Part shown: positions 38,421-49,819 of the stretch, one piece after another
Position numbering within the stretch: position 1 is the first letter of the stretch
How the letters are laid out: the number at the start of each line of letters is the position of its first letter
NCBI RefSeq assembly: GCF_954871325.1
Contig: NC_088777.1
Coordinates: 52,514,002-52,578,001, forward strand
DNA length: 64,000 bases
DNA from: Gordionus sp. m RMFG-2023
Taxonomy: Eukaryota; Nematomorpha; Gordioida; Chordodea; Parachordodidae
Direction of reading: 5' to 3'
Translations under genes and position numbers: made by a program
Notes under the pieces: generated by a model
Database searches by the model: none
What the model was told of the DNA's origin: nothing
The model's input: the letters and a program-made list of their open reading frames with translations, nothing else

Positions 38421-40129
38421 AAATATATTATTTATTGTATAATGTATATTATTATTAAAATATAGATTGAGAAATGATTACAGAATCATATAAATCTTTT
38501 ATTATTTGCTATATAAATTTTTTCTCAGAGATTTAAAATTTTTTTTTTGAAAATTTTAATCAAAATTACAAAATATTTATTTATAGAAGAGAAGGTTTTT
38601 ATTTTACAAATTTTATTCGATAAAATTACCCACTCAAATCTTATATTTTATACAAATATTATCCTTTAGGTCAGTCATTTCGAGATAAAACGTATTTATA
38701 TGACGATGTTCTTAGCCATGTTTCTACCAATTTATATTTATTTTCAAGTTAACTACTCAAATTAAATTTTTGCTTAATAAAATATTTAAAATTTTTCTTA
38801 ATTTGCATGTCTTTCTCAAGTGCTATTTAATTATTAATAAAAAATAAACAAAGAATATAATTTTATTAACGATTAAATAATGGCATAATTTATGTTGTGA
38901 AATTTTTTTTTTAATTAAACCAAATATTATCCTATATTTGTAAATAAATTAAAAAATTATCTGGAAAAATGTTTAAAAAATCGCCTTGAAAAAATATTCT
39001 ACCTAGAAATGGCTTTATGCTTTGAAACAATACAATTCCCACATAAATATATTTAGTGTGATATAAATTTAATACAAATTCATTGATACCAGTAAGCACA
39101 GACAGAGAGGGATTGGGGGTGGGTTTAAAAAATAACAATTAATTTTTTCAATGATTGAATTTACTGGTTACCAATACACAGACCTAAAATAACTGAAGTA
39201 CCTTTGTTTTGGATATATAGTACAGATCCCTGAAATAAGATATATATAGATTTAGCAATATTAATTATTACCATTTGGTTTGACTTAAGTCTATTAATAT
39301 TTCAATAATAGAGCTATTGTTTGAAAACTCTATTAATAATAAGAAGGCTAAGTAAATGCTTTTCAAAATGAGTTCCCAAACAAATCATCCCAGAAGATGG
39401 TCTATAGTATATATTTTGAAAAGCCAGTTAAGATGCCAATCAATATTATAGACCACTATAAGATTGAATGATTTAAATAAATTTATTATGGCAACCCGAG
39501 ATATTGGCATGGATTATAAAAGTGTTTAGAAAGAAAAATAGATTTGGCTAGAAATTAAGTGGATTTAAAAGAAAGCATTTCTAGATAGGGTTTACAACAT
39601 AAATTTAATCTAGGGGTGTAGACTTTTCATTATGTCACATTTTTATCAAAATAATTTTAATATATCACTATTTTATAATATGTTCTATAGCTAATACTAA
39701 TTCTTATTTCAAATTGTTGTGATATTGTATAAATATTATGGCAATGTGTGACATTTCTTGTGGAACAATGAGGGAAGAATTGATATATCCACCAGGTAAA
39801 AACCTATAATGTAAATAGAAATAATTATTATCCATCTCGTTAAGGCTCTCAACAATAATTATCTCAAATCGTTCAAGTATTTCACATCATAGAAATTTTT
39901 TTTAATAGAAATATAGAAAATTAGTAAAGAGCTGGAATCAGAGTCGATACCACAAAAAATTTAGTTGTACACCATTTAATTATCTACCCCTATACATGTA
40001 AAATACAGTTCAAGACCTTCGCTTGTTATTGCCATTTATTGTGGGATAACAGACTGATATTAATTTTAAAAAATATCTTATAATTAGCCACCTTATCTAG
40101 GTTATACGTCATTAACGAGAAATATCTTA
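38421..40129. other. 3' part of the D unit, then sequence with no gene recognised
   Basis: Up to about 39150 it parallels the region downstream of copy B (10540-11570), without the LINE piece that B carries. From 39150 to 40129 there is no coding pattern, element end or tandem repeat that I can support. Confidence 0.4.
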
Positions 40130-40440
40130 AAATGTAATATCGCGAATTTCAATTACCGGGGAAAAGTTAATTGGGAGAATACATATCCGCAGATGTATTA
40201 TAGTGAAAACAATATCGCGAACGCGCATTACTGGTATAGAACCGCGAAAATATTTTCTAGAATATATTATAGTGATTGTTTTAAATACAATATATTACAG
40301 TGAAATTATTGCTTCGAATGCATTATCGTGAAAAAATAACTTTGAATGTAAATGGGCGTAATTCATCAAATACAAAACCTTGCATTATTGCAAAGTTAAT
40401 ACATCAAATGTATGTTTCAATAGCGTGACCATTGGGGAAA
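40130..40440. repeat. Degenerate ~30-bp tandem array
   Basis: About ten imperfect units spaced 26-35 bases, each with a core like ATGYATTATAGTGAAA or TATCGCGAA followed by an AT spacer (examples: ATGTATTATAGTGAAAACAA at 40195, ATATATTATAGTGATTG at 40262, ATATATTACAGTGAAATT at 40291, ATGCATTATCGTGAAAAA at 40319). CpG-containing TCGCGA/CGCG words are frequent here and rare nearby. Confidence 0.6.
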
Positions 40441-41459
40441 GGAATTTGTATTAAAAATACAGATCATATGATAAAAAAAAAAGATTGAAAAATTATTTTA
40501 TATTCAAATGAATATCTCAACATGATAATATTTTTAATATAAAGTTTAGATTAATATGATTAATTTAAAGTTACGGGATATATTAACATATATAATTAAT
40601 TTTAGATTTATTCTATTAATTATTTTCTCATCATTTTTAGAGTATTCAATCCATAATAATCTATATCAAATAATAGCAAAATAAAAGTCAATCCCATAAA
40701 CAGTAAATCTTTGTCAAAATTTTATGAAAAAAATTGTATATATTTTACATCTCAAAATATAAATTCATGAACACACAAAAGAATATCAAAAAAATTAATG
40801 AAATCAAAAATCTTTAAATAAATATTGATATTAATTTTTGAAAAATGAAATATAAATCTCTGATAAATATTTGAATTATGAAGATATAATTTTTTTGATA
40901 TAATTATTAAAAATTAATTAATTATATTTATAATTAAAATAAATTTATCATATACATTGAATATAATAAATTTTAATTATATCATATATTTTATTTAATC
41001 TTACATTGGTTTTTAGAATAATTAGTTCAGGTAAGATAAATTTTACTTAAAATTGAGAAATTTGTGTCTAATAAAGTATAGCATTTATCATATAAACGTT
41101 TATCTGTAGCATAGACATAACTAACCATAAACTTAATTTACCATTTTGGTATTATTACCTTATAGGCACTAGCAGTCAATGTATTTTAGTTTTAAATGTA
41201 ATAGGTTTAGTGGCTAATATATACTATATATCACGCTAAGATATTATAAAACAACTTTTCTCTATTATTCTTAGTTTTCAGGTTTATAGTGATATGTTAT
41301 ATTAATTATATAATTTATTTTTGTAACATATATTAAAAAAAAATATAATTATATAGCAAATTGTTTTAAAAATACCACGCTCTATTATAAAACATTATAT
41401 ATATATAATTTATATATATTAATTAATAATACATTTTCAATAATCAAATAAAATAATTA
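40441..41459. other. No gene recognised (3' flank of copy E)
   Basis: Strongly AT-rich with stops in all frames. Near 41385 the minus strand has the shared 3'-flank wording of C, F and G (GTGGTATTTTTAAAAC). Confidence 0.4.
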
Positions 41460-44400
41460 TTATAAGATCGAACGCGTAATATCCCAAGTAGAGAACTCAG
41501 TCACGTTTATCATATTTTTTCTGTTCTCTAACAGGTGGAATTCTTTCTTACATGCTATGCTATAAAGTATAATACCATTTACCTTAATATTAAAGGCCAT
41601 GTCATTGTAATAAATTATCAGGGTGAAGTTTGAACTATTTTGATCAATAATAGCCTTAAATATTGGTTCATATATGAGTTTTAAAAGAAAAATGAATATG
41701 ATTTTATGATTAGTGCTTAATAAAAAAAAAGATTAATTGATTACCAATAATTTTATATAGTTAAATCAAATAATGCATAGCTTTATTACAGATTCATGTT
41801 CTCCTAAGTAAATTTGATAGTCTGAGCCATTATTGATGTCTAGAAGCTGTATCGAGCAGTTAGCAGATATATTAGTATTGACTTTTATTACCATCTTATT
41901 TTTTTAAAATTTGGTATATAAAGAATGACGAAAATGAAGTAATATTAAAATGCTTTAATCCAGAGATCCAAACCGAACTTGAACCGAACCGTTAAACCGC
42001 TAAAAACCGTTATTTTTAAACCACTGAAAAATTATTAGCCGAACCTGAACCAAACCGCTATGGAACTTGTTCGAGCCTCATGATTTTATGCTTATAAAAC
42101 ATGTAAATTAATATTAGTATATTGAAAAAATTTCAATTACATTCAAATTATTTTAAAGTTTATCATCAATCACATTTGTGATTGATGAGTGTCGGTCATA
42201 ATTTTTATAAACTTTAGTATATTGTCACTTTACAACATTTTTTAAAATATTTTAAACTTGCAAATTATAATGCTTAGAGAAAAATTAAATCAAAAATATT
42301 ATTATAAATGACACATCAAATCTGATATCATATTGGCAGTGCCGGCTAAGACAGTGTGGAAAGATGCTTTTCTAATTAAATTTATACTATCTCCTCATAG
42401 TGTAATTTGAGTGAGACGAATTTTGAAAATATATTAATTGTGCGGCTTAATTAAAAAAAAATTAATTTATAAAAAAGTTAAAAATATTGTTCATATTAAA
42501 ATTAATCATTGATATTTATTCTTATATTTATATTAATAAATAAAAATAATTATTTTATAATGTGCAATTAATAAAAATGAAGGTATGTGCTTTTTAAATT
42601 AGTGATAAAATAAAAAAAATATTTTTACTATACATAATTCGAATGTAGGTTTGGATACAAAAATGTTCAAACCGGTCTTAGAGGTTCGAATCGAACCGAT
42701 ATTTTAATTTTTTACTATATGAACCTTGAATCGTTATTTTTGTCGGAACCGAACCGATATTCATTTCGGTTTGGATCCCTGTAATCTTAATTAACCATCA
42801 TCCATTTACAAATATGTTATTTATCTTTTTATTTATTTTTTTTGGCGGTGGGAGGTGAGGGGGGTAGTGGTTACTATGCTATATAATATTGGAATATTAA
42901 CTACGTTTTACTGAATCCAAAGGATGTATAAAATTTAATAATTTATTAGTTTTTAAGAAGTCAAATATCTATAAAACTAGCTTAATGATAAAAATTAATT
43001 AATTTTTTCCCGCGATCAAATAATCAGGAGAGATAGATGAATCACATCTTGGCTTTAGGACTCCTCGCTTGCTTACGATATATGATTTTTAAGACTCTAA
43101 CATTAGGGAGTTAGTATAACCTTTGTAGATGATGAAATAAAAAAATTATCCCAGTAATTTAAAGCTAGCTTCATATCCTCAAGCGGTATCTCGAACAATG
43201 ATAAACTGTAAGTAAATTGGTTCCTATAATATTGCGGAATGGATGTGTATATTATATCTATGAATCGCTCGATGGGATCTAAACTATCGTAAGGGAACAA
43301 GGGAAGATTCCTAAAATTAATAAATATCCACGTTAGTTGATAAATAATCTTATATTTAGAAAAAATAACTTCAAGAAAATTGTCGAATTTCCTTGGGATA
43401 TAATCAAATTGTAAACTCCTTCAAATAACACGTGATGGGAAATATTCTGTTTGTCAATGTACAGTGCTTATCAATTATAAATATCAATTTAAAATTGTAT
43501 AGATAATTGAAAAGGATTTTTTAAAATTACTTTTTCCGAAAATGGATTTAAAGTTAGATAACCCAGAGCCTAAAGATAAATAGCGTAATATTTATTATAA
43601 ATTTAAAAAAAAATTACTTTGCTCTTTTTTGCAATTTTGTAGTATGACATTAACATTGGGACAAGACTGGGGAATTAAACTACTATTATTGTTGAACATT
43701 TTGAAATTCATGGCTATTAATTTCATGCGTGGTAATCTCAGCGAACCTCTGTAAATTATGTATGATTCATAAATTTCGTAAACTTCAAAGAATCCCTCGT
43801 ATGGTTGTACAAATCGTAACTACAATAAGATTATAACAATAAAATATTTCATGTTAAGAAAATTTTGTTACTTACACTTTTAACACCCTCGTTAGTATTA
43901 TGTCCATAACTGTTTATATTATAAATGTCAATATCAGCTGAATCGGATGGCATTCCATATGTTGAGTTTGAATTCATATCTTTATCGGCAAGGATAGACC
44001 ATAATAATCTGGGATCCGTATCTATATAATACTATTATAATTGCAATACTCTTAAAGTAATTATTGAAGGTAACGACCATAGTAGTAGCGATACATTTAT
44101 GGAAGCAAAAGCTAAAATGCGCTACTTATTTACACATTTAAGATGTTTTAATTAATGTTTAAAAAAATAACTGATCAAATTTACGCGAATCATAACCTCT
44201 TTTGAATTTATTTAATCATTTAAAACTTAAAATTATAAAATTTATTAGATTTACAATAATAGCTAGCTAATTTATTAATTAGTTGAGATTAGTCTCTATA
44301 ATAAAAGCCTAACACTCTACAAAATGAACATATCATCCTTAACGTTTTTTTTAAAGATATTATCCATGTATAATCACGAATAAATAAAATGAATATTGAT

Positions 44401-45440
44401 ATCTAATATTTGAGATATCCAATATCAGATCTGACTATATTTAAAGATTTCCTTAATTAAAAACTTATTCCTGTTCTACAGTTGAGAAACTATTTAGTTC
44501 GCTAAGATTTATATCTATTTTACTATATTTGTGTATAATTTATGTTTATCTAATTTTAATTAAGATTCCATTTATGATAAAAAAATATCGATAAGAAAAA
44601 CGATATTTAATTTATTACCTAAGTAGATATTTAAATTACATTGCTAGAGTTAGAAAAATATATTAGCTATAGCGTGCTATTATTCAAAGCGTTTACATAA
44701 TTAGTAAAATATCATATTTATTTATTTATTTTTTTACCGTGGCGCCAAAAGCAATAGTAATTAATCTCAGATTATTTGAGTACATTTCATCAAGGTAATA
44801 TTTGTACAAAGAATTTAAGGAATCAATATAGAGCATTTGTGGCATTTCACAAATAATCAAACCATTCACCACTTTCAATGTAACGTTACTAGTATAATTT
44901 AATTTTTATAATATATAACTTGTAAATATAGGTTTATTAAAATTTAATTTAAACTAAATCGTTGAATCAAATGTGAATTATATAAAATTTATGCACCTCT
45001 TTAAAATCTACTTTTAATTTCATTTTTAAATTTATAAATAAGTATTCTATAATTAATAGTTCAAGTGATGCCGTTCAATTTTTTAAAACGATTTAATAAA
45101 TTTAAATATATAATTCCCCCAACTATAATTACTCTATATCACAAAATATTGATCTTATAAAAATTAAATCCTGATCAAAATTAAATTATCTCCTCTAAAA
45201 AACATTTATTTACAAAATTAATATGTTTAGTTTTAAAACTAAATAATGTTAATATTAAAAAAAATTAAAATACTCAGTGGAGTTGAAGTGATCATTAAAG
45301 TGGTAACTAATTGGGTATCGCATATTACAAAAGTCTACTATATAATAAAATATATATTTATAATATATATAATATAAATCATTTTAACTTGTAGAAATTG
45401 TTACATTTACCATAGTAATAATCAACAATGATATCTTCAT
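41460..45440 (-). CDS. Copy E of the ten-exon secreted-protein family, complete (415 aa)
   Basis: Unrecognised family. Minus-strand exons: 45389-45440, 45274-45334, 44738-44888, 43876-44031, 43618-43819, 43531-43569, 43370-43466, 43121-43310, 41790-41894, 41460-41654. All introns are GT-AG with family phases; the frame is open from MKISLLIITMVNVTIST to a stop at 41460. Motifs: DFCNMRYPISYHFN, VVNGLIICEMPQML, YYIDTDPRLLWSILADKD, VQPYEGFFEVYEIYESY, NVNVILQNC, HVLFEGVYNLIISQGN, EIPLEDMKLALNYWDNF, ANCSIQLLDINNG, FHLLENRKNMINVTE. Closest to G. Intron 8 (1226 bases) contains the 821-base transposon at 41961-42781. Leader present, no later membrane segment, many NxS/T sites: probably secreted and glycosylated. 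Function unknown. Confidence 0.85.
41961..42781. mobile_element. DNA transposon with CAGRGATCCAAACCGA ends, in intron 8 of copy E
   Basis: Left end CAGAGATCCAAACCGAA, right end (other strand) CAGGGATCCAAACCGAA. AACCGAAC words recur in the sub-terminal regions (e.g. 41970-42060, 42660-42775). The ends look hAT-like, but I find no clear 8-bp duplication (only TAATC shared). No transposase seen. Confidence 0.72.
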
Positions 45441-46279
45441 GTAATTTAGATTTTTAAAGAGGAATATAAAAAAAGAATATTTAATTATTCTGATAATATT
45501 TTTTGAAAATTAATTTTTAACTAAATTTTCAAAGTGATAAATAAAATTGTTTTGAGAATAAAATTTTATAAAAATATTTTATAGTTAGTACGTTCACTTT
45601 GAATCATTTTATTTATTACAAATAGTTTTGATGAAGAAAAATAACTTTACTTAATATTTATATATAATATACATGCTGAGGTGTTAACCTTTTTTAATTT
45701 ATAAAAATAAGTCAAAAATATATAACATTTGTAGCATGATAAATAAAACTATTGTTATTATTATTTTATTATAAATTATTCTTTAAAATTACTCATAAAT
45801 TATCCAGGCCACTGTAAATAAGCTACATTGGTTAACTCCTCATATAATAATTGTGAATAGCACTACATGATGTAGTAAATAGTCCTATATTGCTTATTTT
45901 AGTAAAAAAAACATTATACGAGCCTCTCAAAATTTCGTTAGTAGATGTCCAAACCTTTTCTCTCTTCTATGAGCAAAATCTTAAGGCTTGAGTATTGGTA
46001 AATAATTGGATTATTATTCGTTTTAAAAAATAGAGCAGTTTTAAGACTACTTTACCACATTCTATTTAAATGTAAAGTTATAACTTCCTTTATTTAATAA
46101 ATATAATTTTATTTATTTTTATTGGTTTTTTAAAAAAAAATATTATTATAAACAAAAAATATTATTATAAACAAAAAATATTATTATATATATTTAATGT
46201 AAATTTTATCAAAAATACACATTGAGTATAATTTTTTTTAATTATAATAATAATATTAATATAAAGTTCTTTCATGTCA
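45441..46279. promoter_or_regulatory. 5' flank of copy E
   Basis: On the minus strand the flank shares blocks with G and C: AAAGTGAACGTACTAACTAT near 45600, AAGTTATTTTTCTTCATCAA near 45640, and a GTAGCTTATTTACAGTGG block near 45820. Conserved position relative to the start codon in E, F, G and C suggests promoter elements. Beyond 45900 nothing is recognised. Confidence 0.45.
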
Positions 46280-46900
46280 ACCTTGGATTCGGCAAGTATC
46301 ACAATATCCTAATTGTGTGAATTGCATCAGTCGTTGATCTTCCAGGCATAAAGCCAAACTGAGTCTCTCCTATTTCGACTATGCCTCACATTTTCTATTA
46401 TTTTTCGTAAAGTATGTGTAGTATTGATTGGCCAATGAAGATTTTTATTTTCTCTTCACTGAGGAGGTTAGATCTTGACAGAAGATAATGCGCACACCAT
46501 TCCTATTACTAACAATTCTATTATAGTACAATATATACCCATCTCCAATCATTAGAGTTTCCTGACCTTTCCATTTTGTCTCTTATATGCATGCTATATC
46601 AACTTTTCTCTTGTTCAAAATTGATGCTAATTCCCTCATCTTACCTTTAAGTGTACCAATATTCTAGCTTGCTAACTGTCGCAGTTGTTTGTGAATAATA
46701 TTTTTTTAAGGAACGTCAATCAATATATATTTTGTTTTTAATTAATTTTTTTATATAAAAATATCATTAAGTGAATTCTGATTTTTAATAAAATGACTCT
46801 CTGGTTACAAGTTGTTCAAAATTATTTTTGAATCTTTATTTTTCAAGTTTTTTTCATAAATACTAACCTTGTTTTCTTTGTTTTGACCTTTATTTTACTT
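46280..46900 (-). mobile_element. RTE-like LINE fragment (endonuclease and RT pieces)
   Basis: The minus strand reads LNKRKVDIACI, ETKWKGQETLMIGDGYILYY, SNRNGVRIIF and LTSSV (apurinic endonuclease domain), then after a deletion EIGETQFGFMPGRSTTDAIH (reverse-transcriptase block). A sister fragment of the endonuclease domain is at 61630-62150. Decayed, with an internal deletion. Confidence 0.78.
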
Positions 46901-47120
46901 TTCATAGAATGGAGGTTTAACCCCTGGGTGTCGCTTGGAGGGAACTCCCTGGCCTTCATATTTATATTTTTGTTTGTATCTTTCATTTGTTTATTAAACA
47001 AGTATCCTACCACCAGGTCGATGAAAAACCTGGAAATTTTTATAGTTCGATATCAGGATTGAACATGGTGCCTCCGGTTTCCAAGCCTACATCATAAGCC
47101 CACTAGGCGACCTCGACCTA
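46901..47120 (-). mobile_element. tRNA-like head (SINE-type) directly upstream of the LINE fragment
   Basis: On the minus strand from 47120: GGTCGCCTAGTGGGCTTA (box A-like, TCGCCTAGTGG), then GAAACCGGAGGCACC, then GTTCAATCC (box B-like, 47056-47064). About 150 bases of body follow (CCTGGTGGTAGGATACTTG, then CCAGGGAGTTCCCTCCAAG) before the LINE endonuclease text. Either a SINE inserted beside the LINE or a LINE 5' leader with a Pol III-type promoter. Confidence 0.55.
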
Positions 47121-47199
47121 TCTGATATAAGACGACTTCAAAATGTTTTCCATAAAGATTTTTTTAAAGCTTAATAAAGTCAGGTCTAAACGAAGATCA

Positions 47200-48350
47200 T
47201 TAAATTAATGTAATATTATTATTATTTTAATGTTTTTTATTGGATATGAATAGTAGAAAAATTATTTTTACCATGTTTAAACCTTATTCTGGATGATTTA
47301 GATATAATTAATTGTTAATCAAATGGATAAATAATTACATAGATTATATGCATTTCTTAGGTTTTCGTCATTTCACAGTAATTTAGCATATGACTTTTTA
47401 TGAATAAACGGTGAATCCTTATTTATAAATAAAATCCGTTATAAAAATTTAAAGTTTTTTAACGGTTTGATACCAAGTTAGTAGAGCAAAAAACTATTAT
47501 AAAACTATTCTGAATTTAAAATTTATTTGAAAAAAAGATGTAACGAAGTTAGGGAGGAGCTTAATTTGCAATAGATATGGTACTTCTAAAGGATGCAGTA
47601 TAACATATTTTCCTTGATTATATTTTACTATAAACATAATAAAATTTAATATCAATATTTAAGCTTTTCAGAAATTTTTATTTTTAAATTCTGTAAATGT
47701 GTTTTTTAGATGTGAGAATTAGTGGAGATTAATAGTTCATGAAATGTAGCTTGTTTACACTTATTTGGGTAGGTCATGAGTAGTGCTAGAATTAATTTAG
47801 ATTATAATAATCAAAGTTTTATACCAAGTTTATCATGTTTTTATAAAAATATTATTAAAACATAATATTAATAAAAAGAAATAAGTTTTACTTTACTTCA
47901 GTAAACATTTTTATTTAATTAAATGATAGTTTAGGTTAATGTAGTACAAATTAATAATAAATTTGATATATCTTTAAATATTTTGTTGATCAGTTTGCAA
48001 ATTATTTTTAAAAACAAATATCAAGTAACATTATAAAAAATAGTTTAAATAATTTTCTATTACTTTGTGACAGATAACATTTTCTTTATAAATAAGATTT
48101 AAATACTAATCATATTATATATATTTCCTTTCCCCTTCGATATTAGATTATTTAACAGTTTTATATGATTTTGATCTTTTAAAAATATTTTACTATTTTT
48201 CTACCAATGTTTTAAAACTATTTATCGAATTAATTTTGTAAAAGAAGTATATTTTATAGGTAATTGGTCAAAAGTGATTTGGATAATAAGAAAGAACAAA
48301 TTAACCAGGATAAAAAGTCACTGATAAAAATACCCTCGGACAATTCTACC
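47200..48350 (+). repeat. Flank-type repeat unit H
   Basis: Same block order as R1 and R2: CTGGATGATTTAGATATAAT near 47290, TGTAGCTTGTTTACACTTAT near 47745, AGTAAACATTTTT and GTAGTACAAATT near 47940, TTGTTGATCAGTTTGCAAAT near 47983, an exon-1-like remnant near 48055-48110, CCTTCGATATTAGATTATTT near 48135 and TTTTATAGGTAATTGGTC near 48253. An inverted counterpart lies at 53880-55080. No open exon. Confidence 0.55.
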
Positions 48351-49254
48351 TGACAAAAATACTCAAATTTTTATAAAAACATTTTATGCCTGGAAAAAGG
48401 GGATAGTGTTTTAAAAATAATAATTTTTTCTCAAGGTTCCTTGTCAATTCGGCGCACGGTGTGGCATCCGCCCCATATCTAATATAATTGTAAATTAATA
48501 TTTATTATTATAATATAAAAGCATGAAAAAATAGGAGTCATTTTGAGGTTTGGGTTTTATTAAATTATTTTGGCATTTTTTTTTTTTACAAAATCTTAAT
48601 TTTATCTAATTGCCTAATATCTATAAAAATTATTATCAACATAATATTTTAATTTAATAAATCAATATTTATACCTTGAATTTTATAATGAACTAAGTTG
48701 GCTAATGATATCGAGGAGCTGTTATATACAAAAATCTTTTTATATAATATAAAATCCTGCGCAAGAGATGTACATGCTTAATGAGATTAGGTGAAGATAG
48801 TGTTATTGAAATCGATTCACTTAATTGTTTATACGTGTTTAGGCACAGTAAAGTTATCATTCTTAATGAAAATTATTTTATTTGGTCTCCATTTCGTTTG
48901 ACTTTTCGGGATGATTAATGTATTTATTATATTTTATCACCATTTTATTTTTAAAATGTCGTATAGCAACATTTAAATTTATTTAGGCAAAGGTATTTGT
49001 AATAGTTTTTCTTTGATGCAACTTTATCCAAGGAGGAATAAATAAATAATTTTTAAAAGCTAAGATCGCTTTATTTTTTATTTCTTACAATTTAAGACAT
49101 CGGAATAATGAGAAAAGAATGGCAAAAATATTTTAAAAATAACGCAAGGAAATATGATCTTAAGATAGAATAATTTCTAAAAAAATAATAATATAAGTTA
49201 TAATTTTCACGCTTCTAATGTTATATATTTTTAATTAATATTTATAAAATTTTT
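48351..49254. other. No gene recognised
   Basis: AT-rich sequence between unit H and the LINE 3' fragment. No repeat or coding pattern that I can support. Confidence 0.4.
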
Positions 49255-49590
49255 TTTTTTTGATTTAATCAATTATTTTTATTTTAAAACAAATTTTCAC
49301 AAATTTTCATTTACAATTTATAAAAAAATATATTAAAAAACAAATAAGCATATATTAAAAATGAATTAAAAAATATATATGTATAAAAAAGAATTGAGAA
49401 AAAAAAATATTTAAAAAAAGGGTACAAATCACCTAGAGAAGAGTGCATACTTATAAAATTGGACTGGCAGATTTTCATTGGGGTCCCCTGAGATCTGCTT
49501 CATTTTTTTTACTATGGTTTTAATGAAATTGAGAACATCACTTCCATACATGCCTAGGTTTTGGTAATGATTGAAATAAATTAAAAAGGC
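49255..49590 (-). mobile_element. LINE 3' end fragment
   Basis: Reverse complement of the 3' region of the RPDG-type LINE: ACCAAAACCTAGGCATG near 49550-49565 (compare TACCCTAGGCATG at 7210), the GAAGCAGATCTCAGG block near 49490, and the tail ending GTGAAAATTTGTTTTAAAAT near 49290. Severely 5'-truncated; lies just upstream of copy F. Confidence 0.7.
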
Positions 49591-49819
49591 TTAACACCTA
49601 GATATATTTATATATATAAATATTAAGTAAAGTTAATTTTCTTCATCTAAACAATTTGTAATAAAAAAAGTGAACTTACTACCTATAAAATAATTTTATT
49701 AATTAATTTCTCAAAAATTTTTGTGGATAAGTTTGAAAATTTGGTTAAAATTGAATATATCAAAAAATATTATAAAGAATTATTTAATTTTATATGTATA
49801 TGTTTAAAAATCTAATTTG

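Noticed and set aside
40130-40440. CRISPR-like array
   Set aside because: Units are imperfect, contiguous and without constant repeats and unique spacers; the DNA is eukaryotic.
47047-47120. A functional tRNA gene on the minus strand
   Set aside because: Same reasoning: promoter boxes without a full cloverleaf, and attached to LINE-related sequence.
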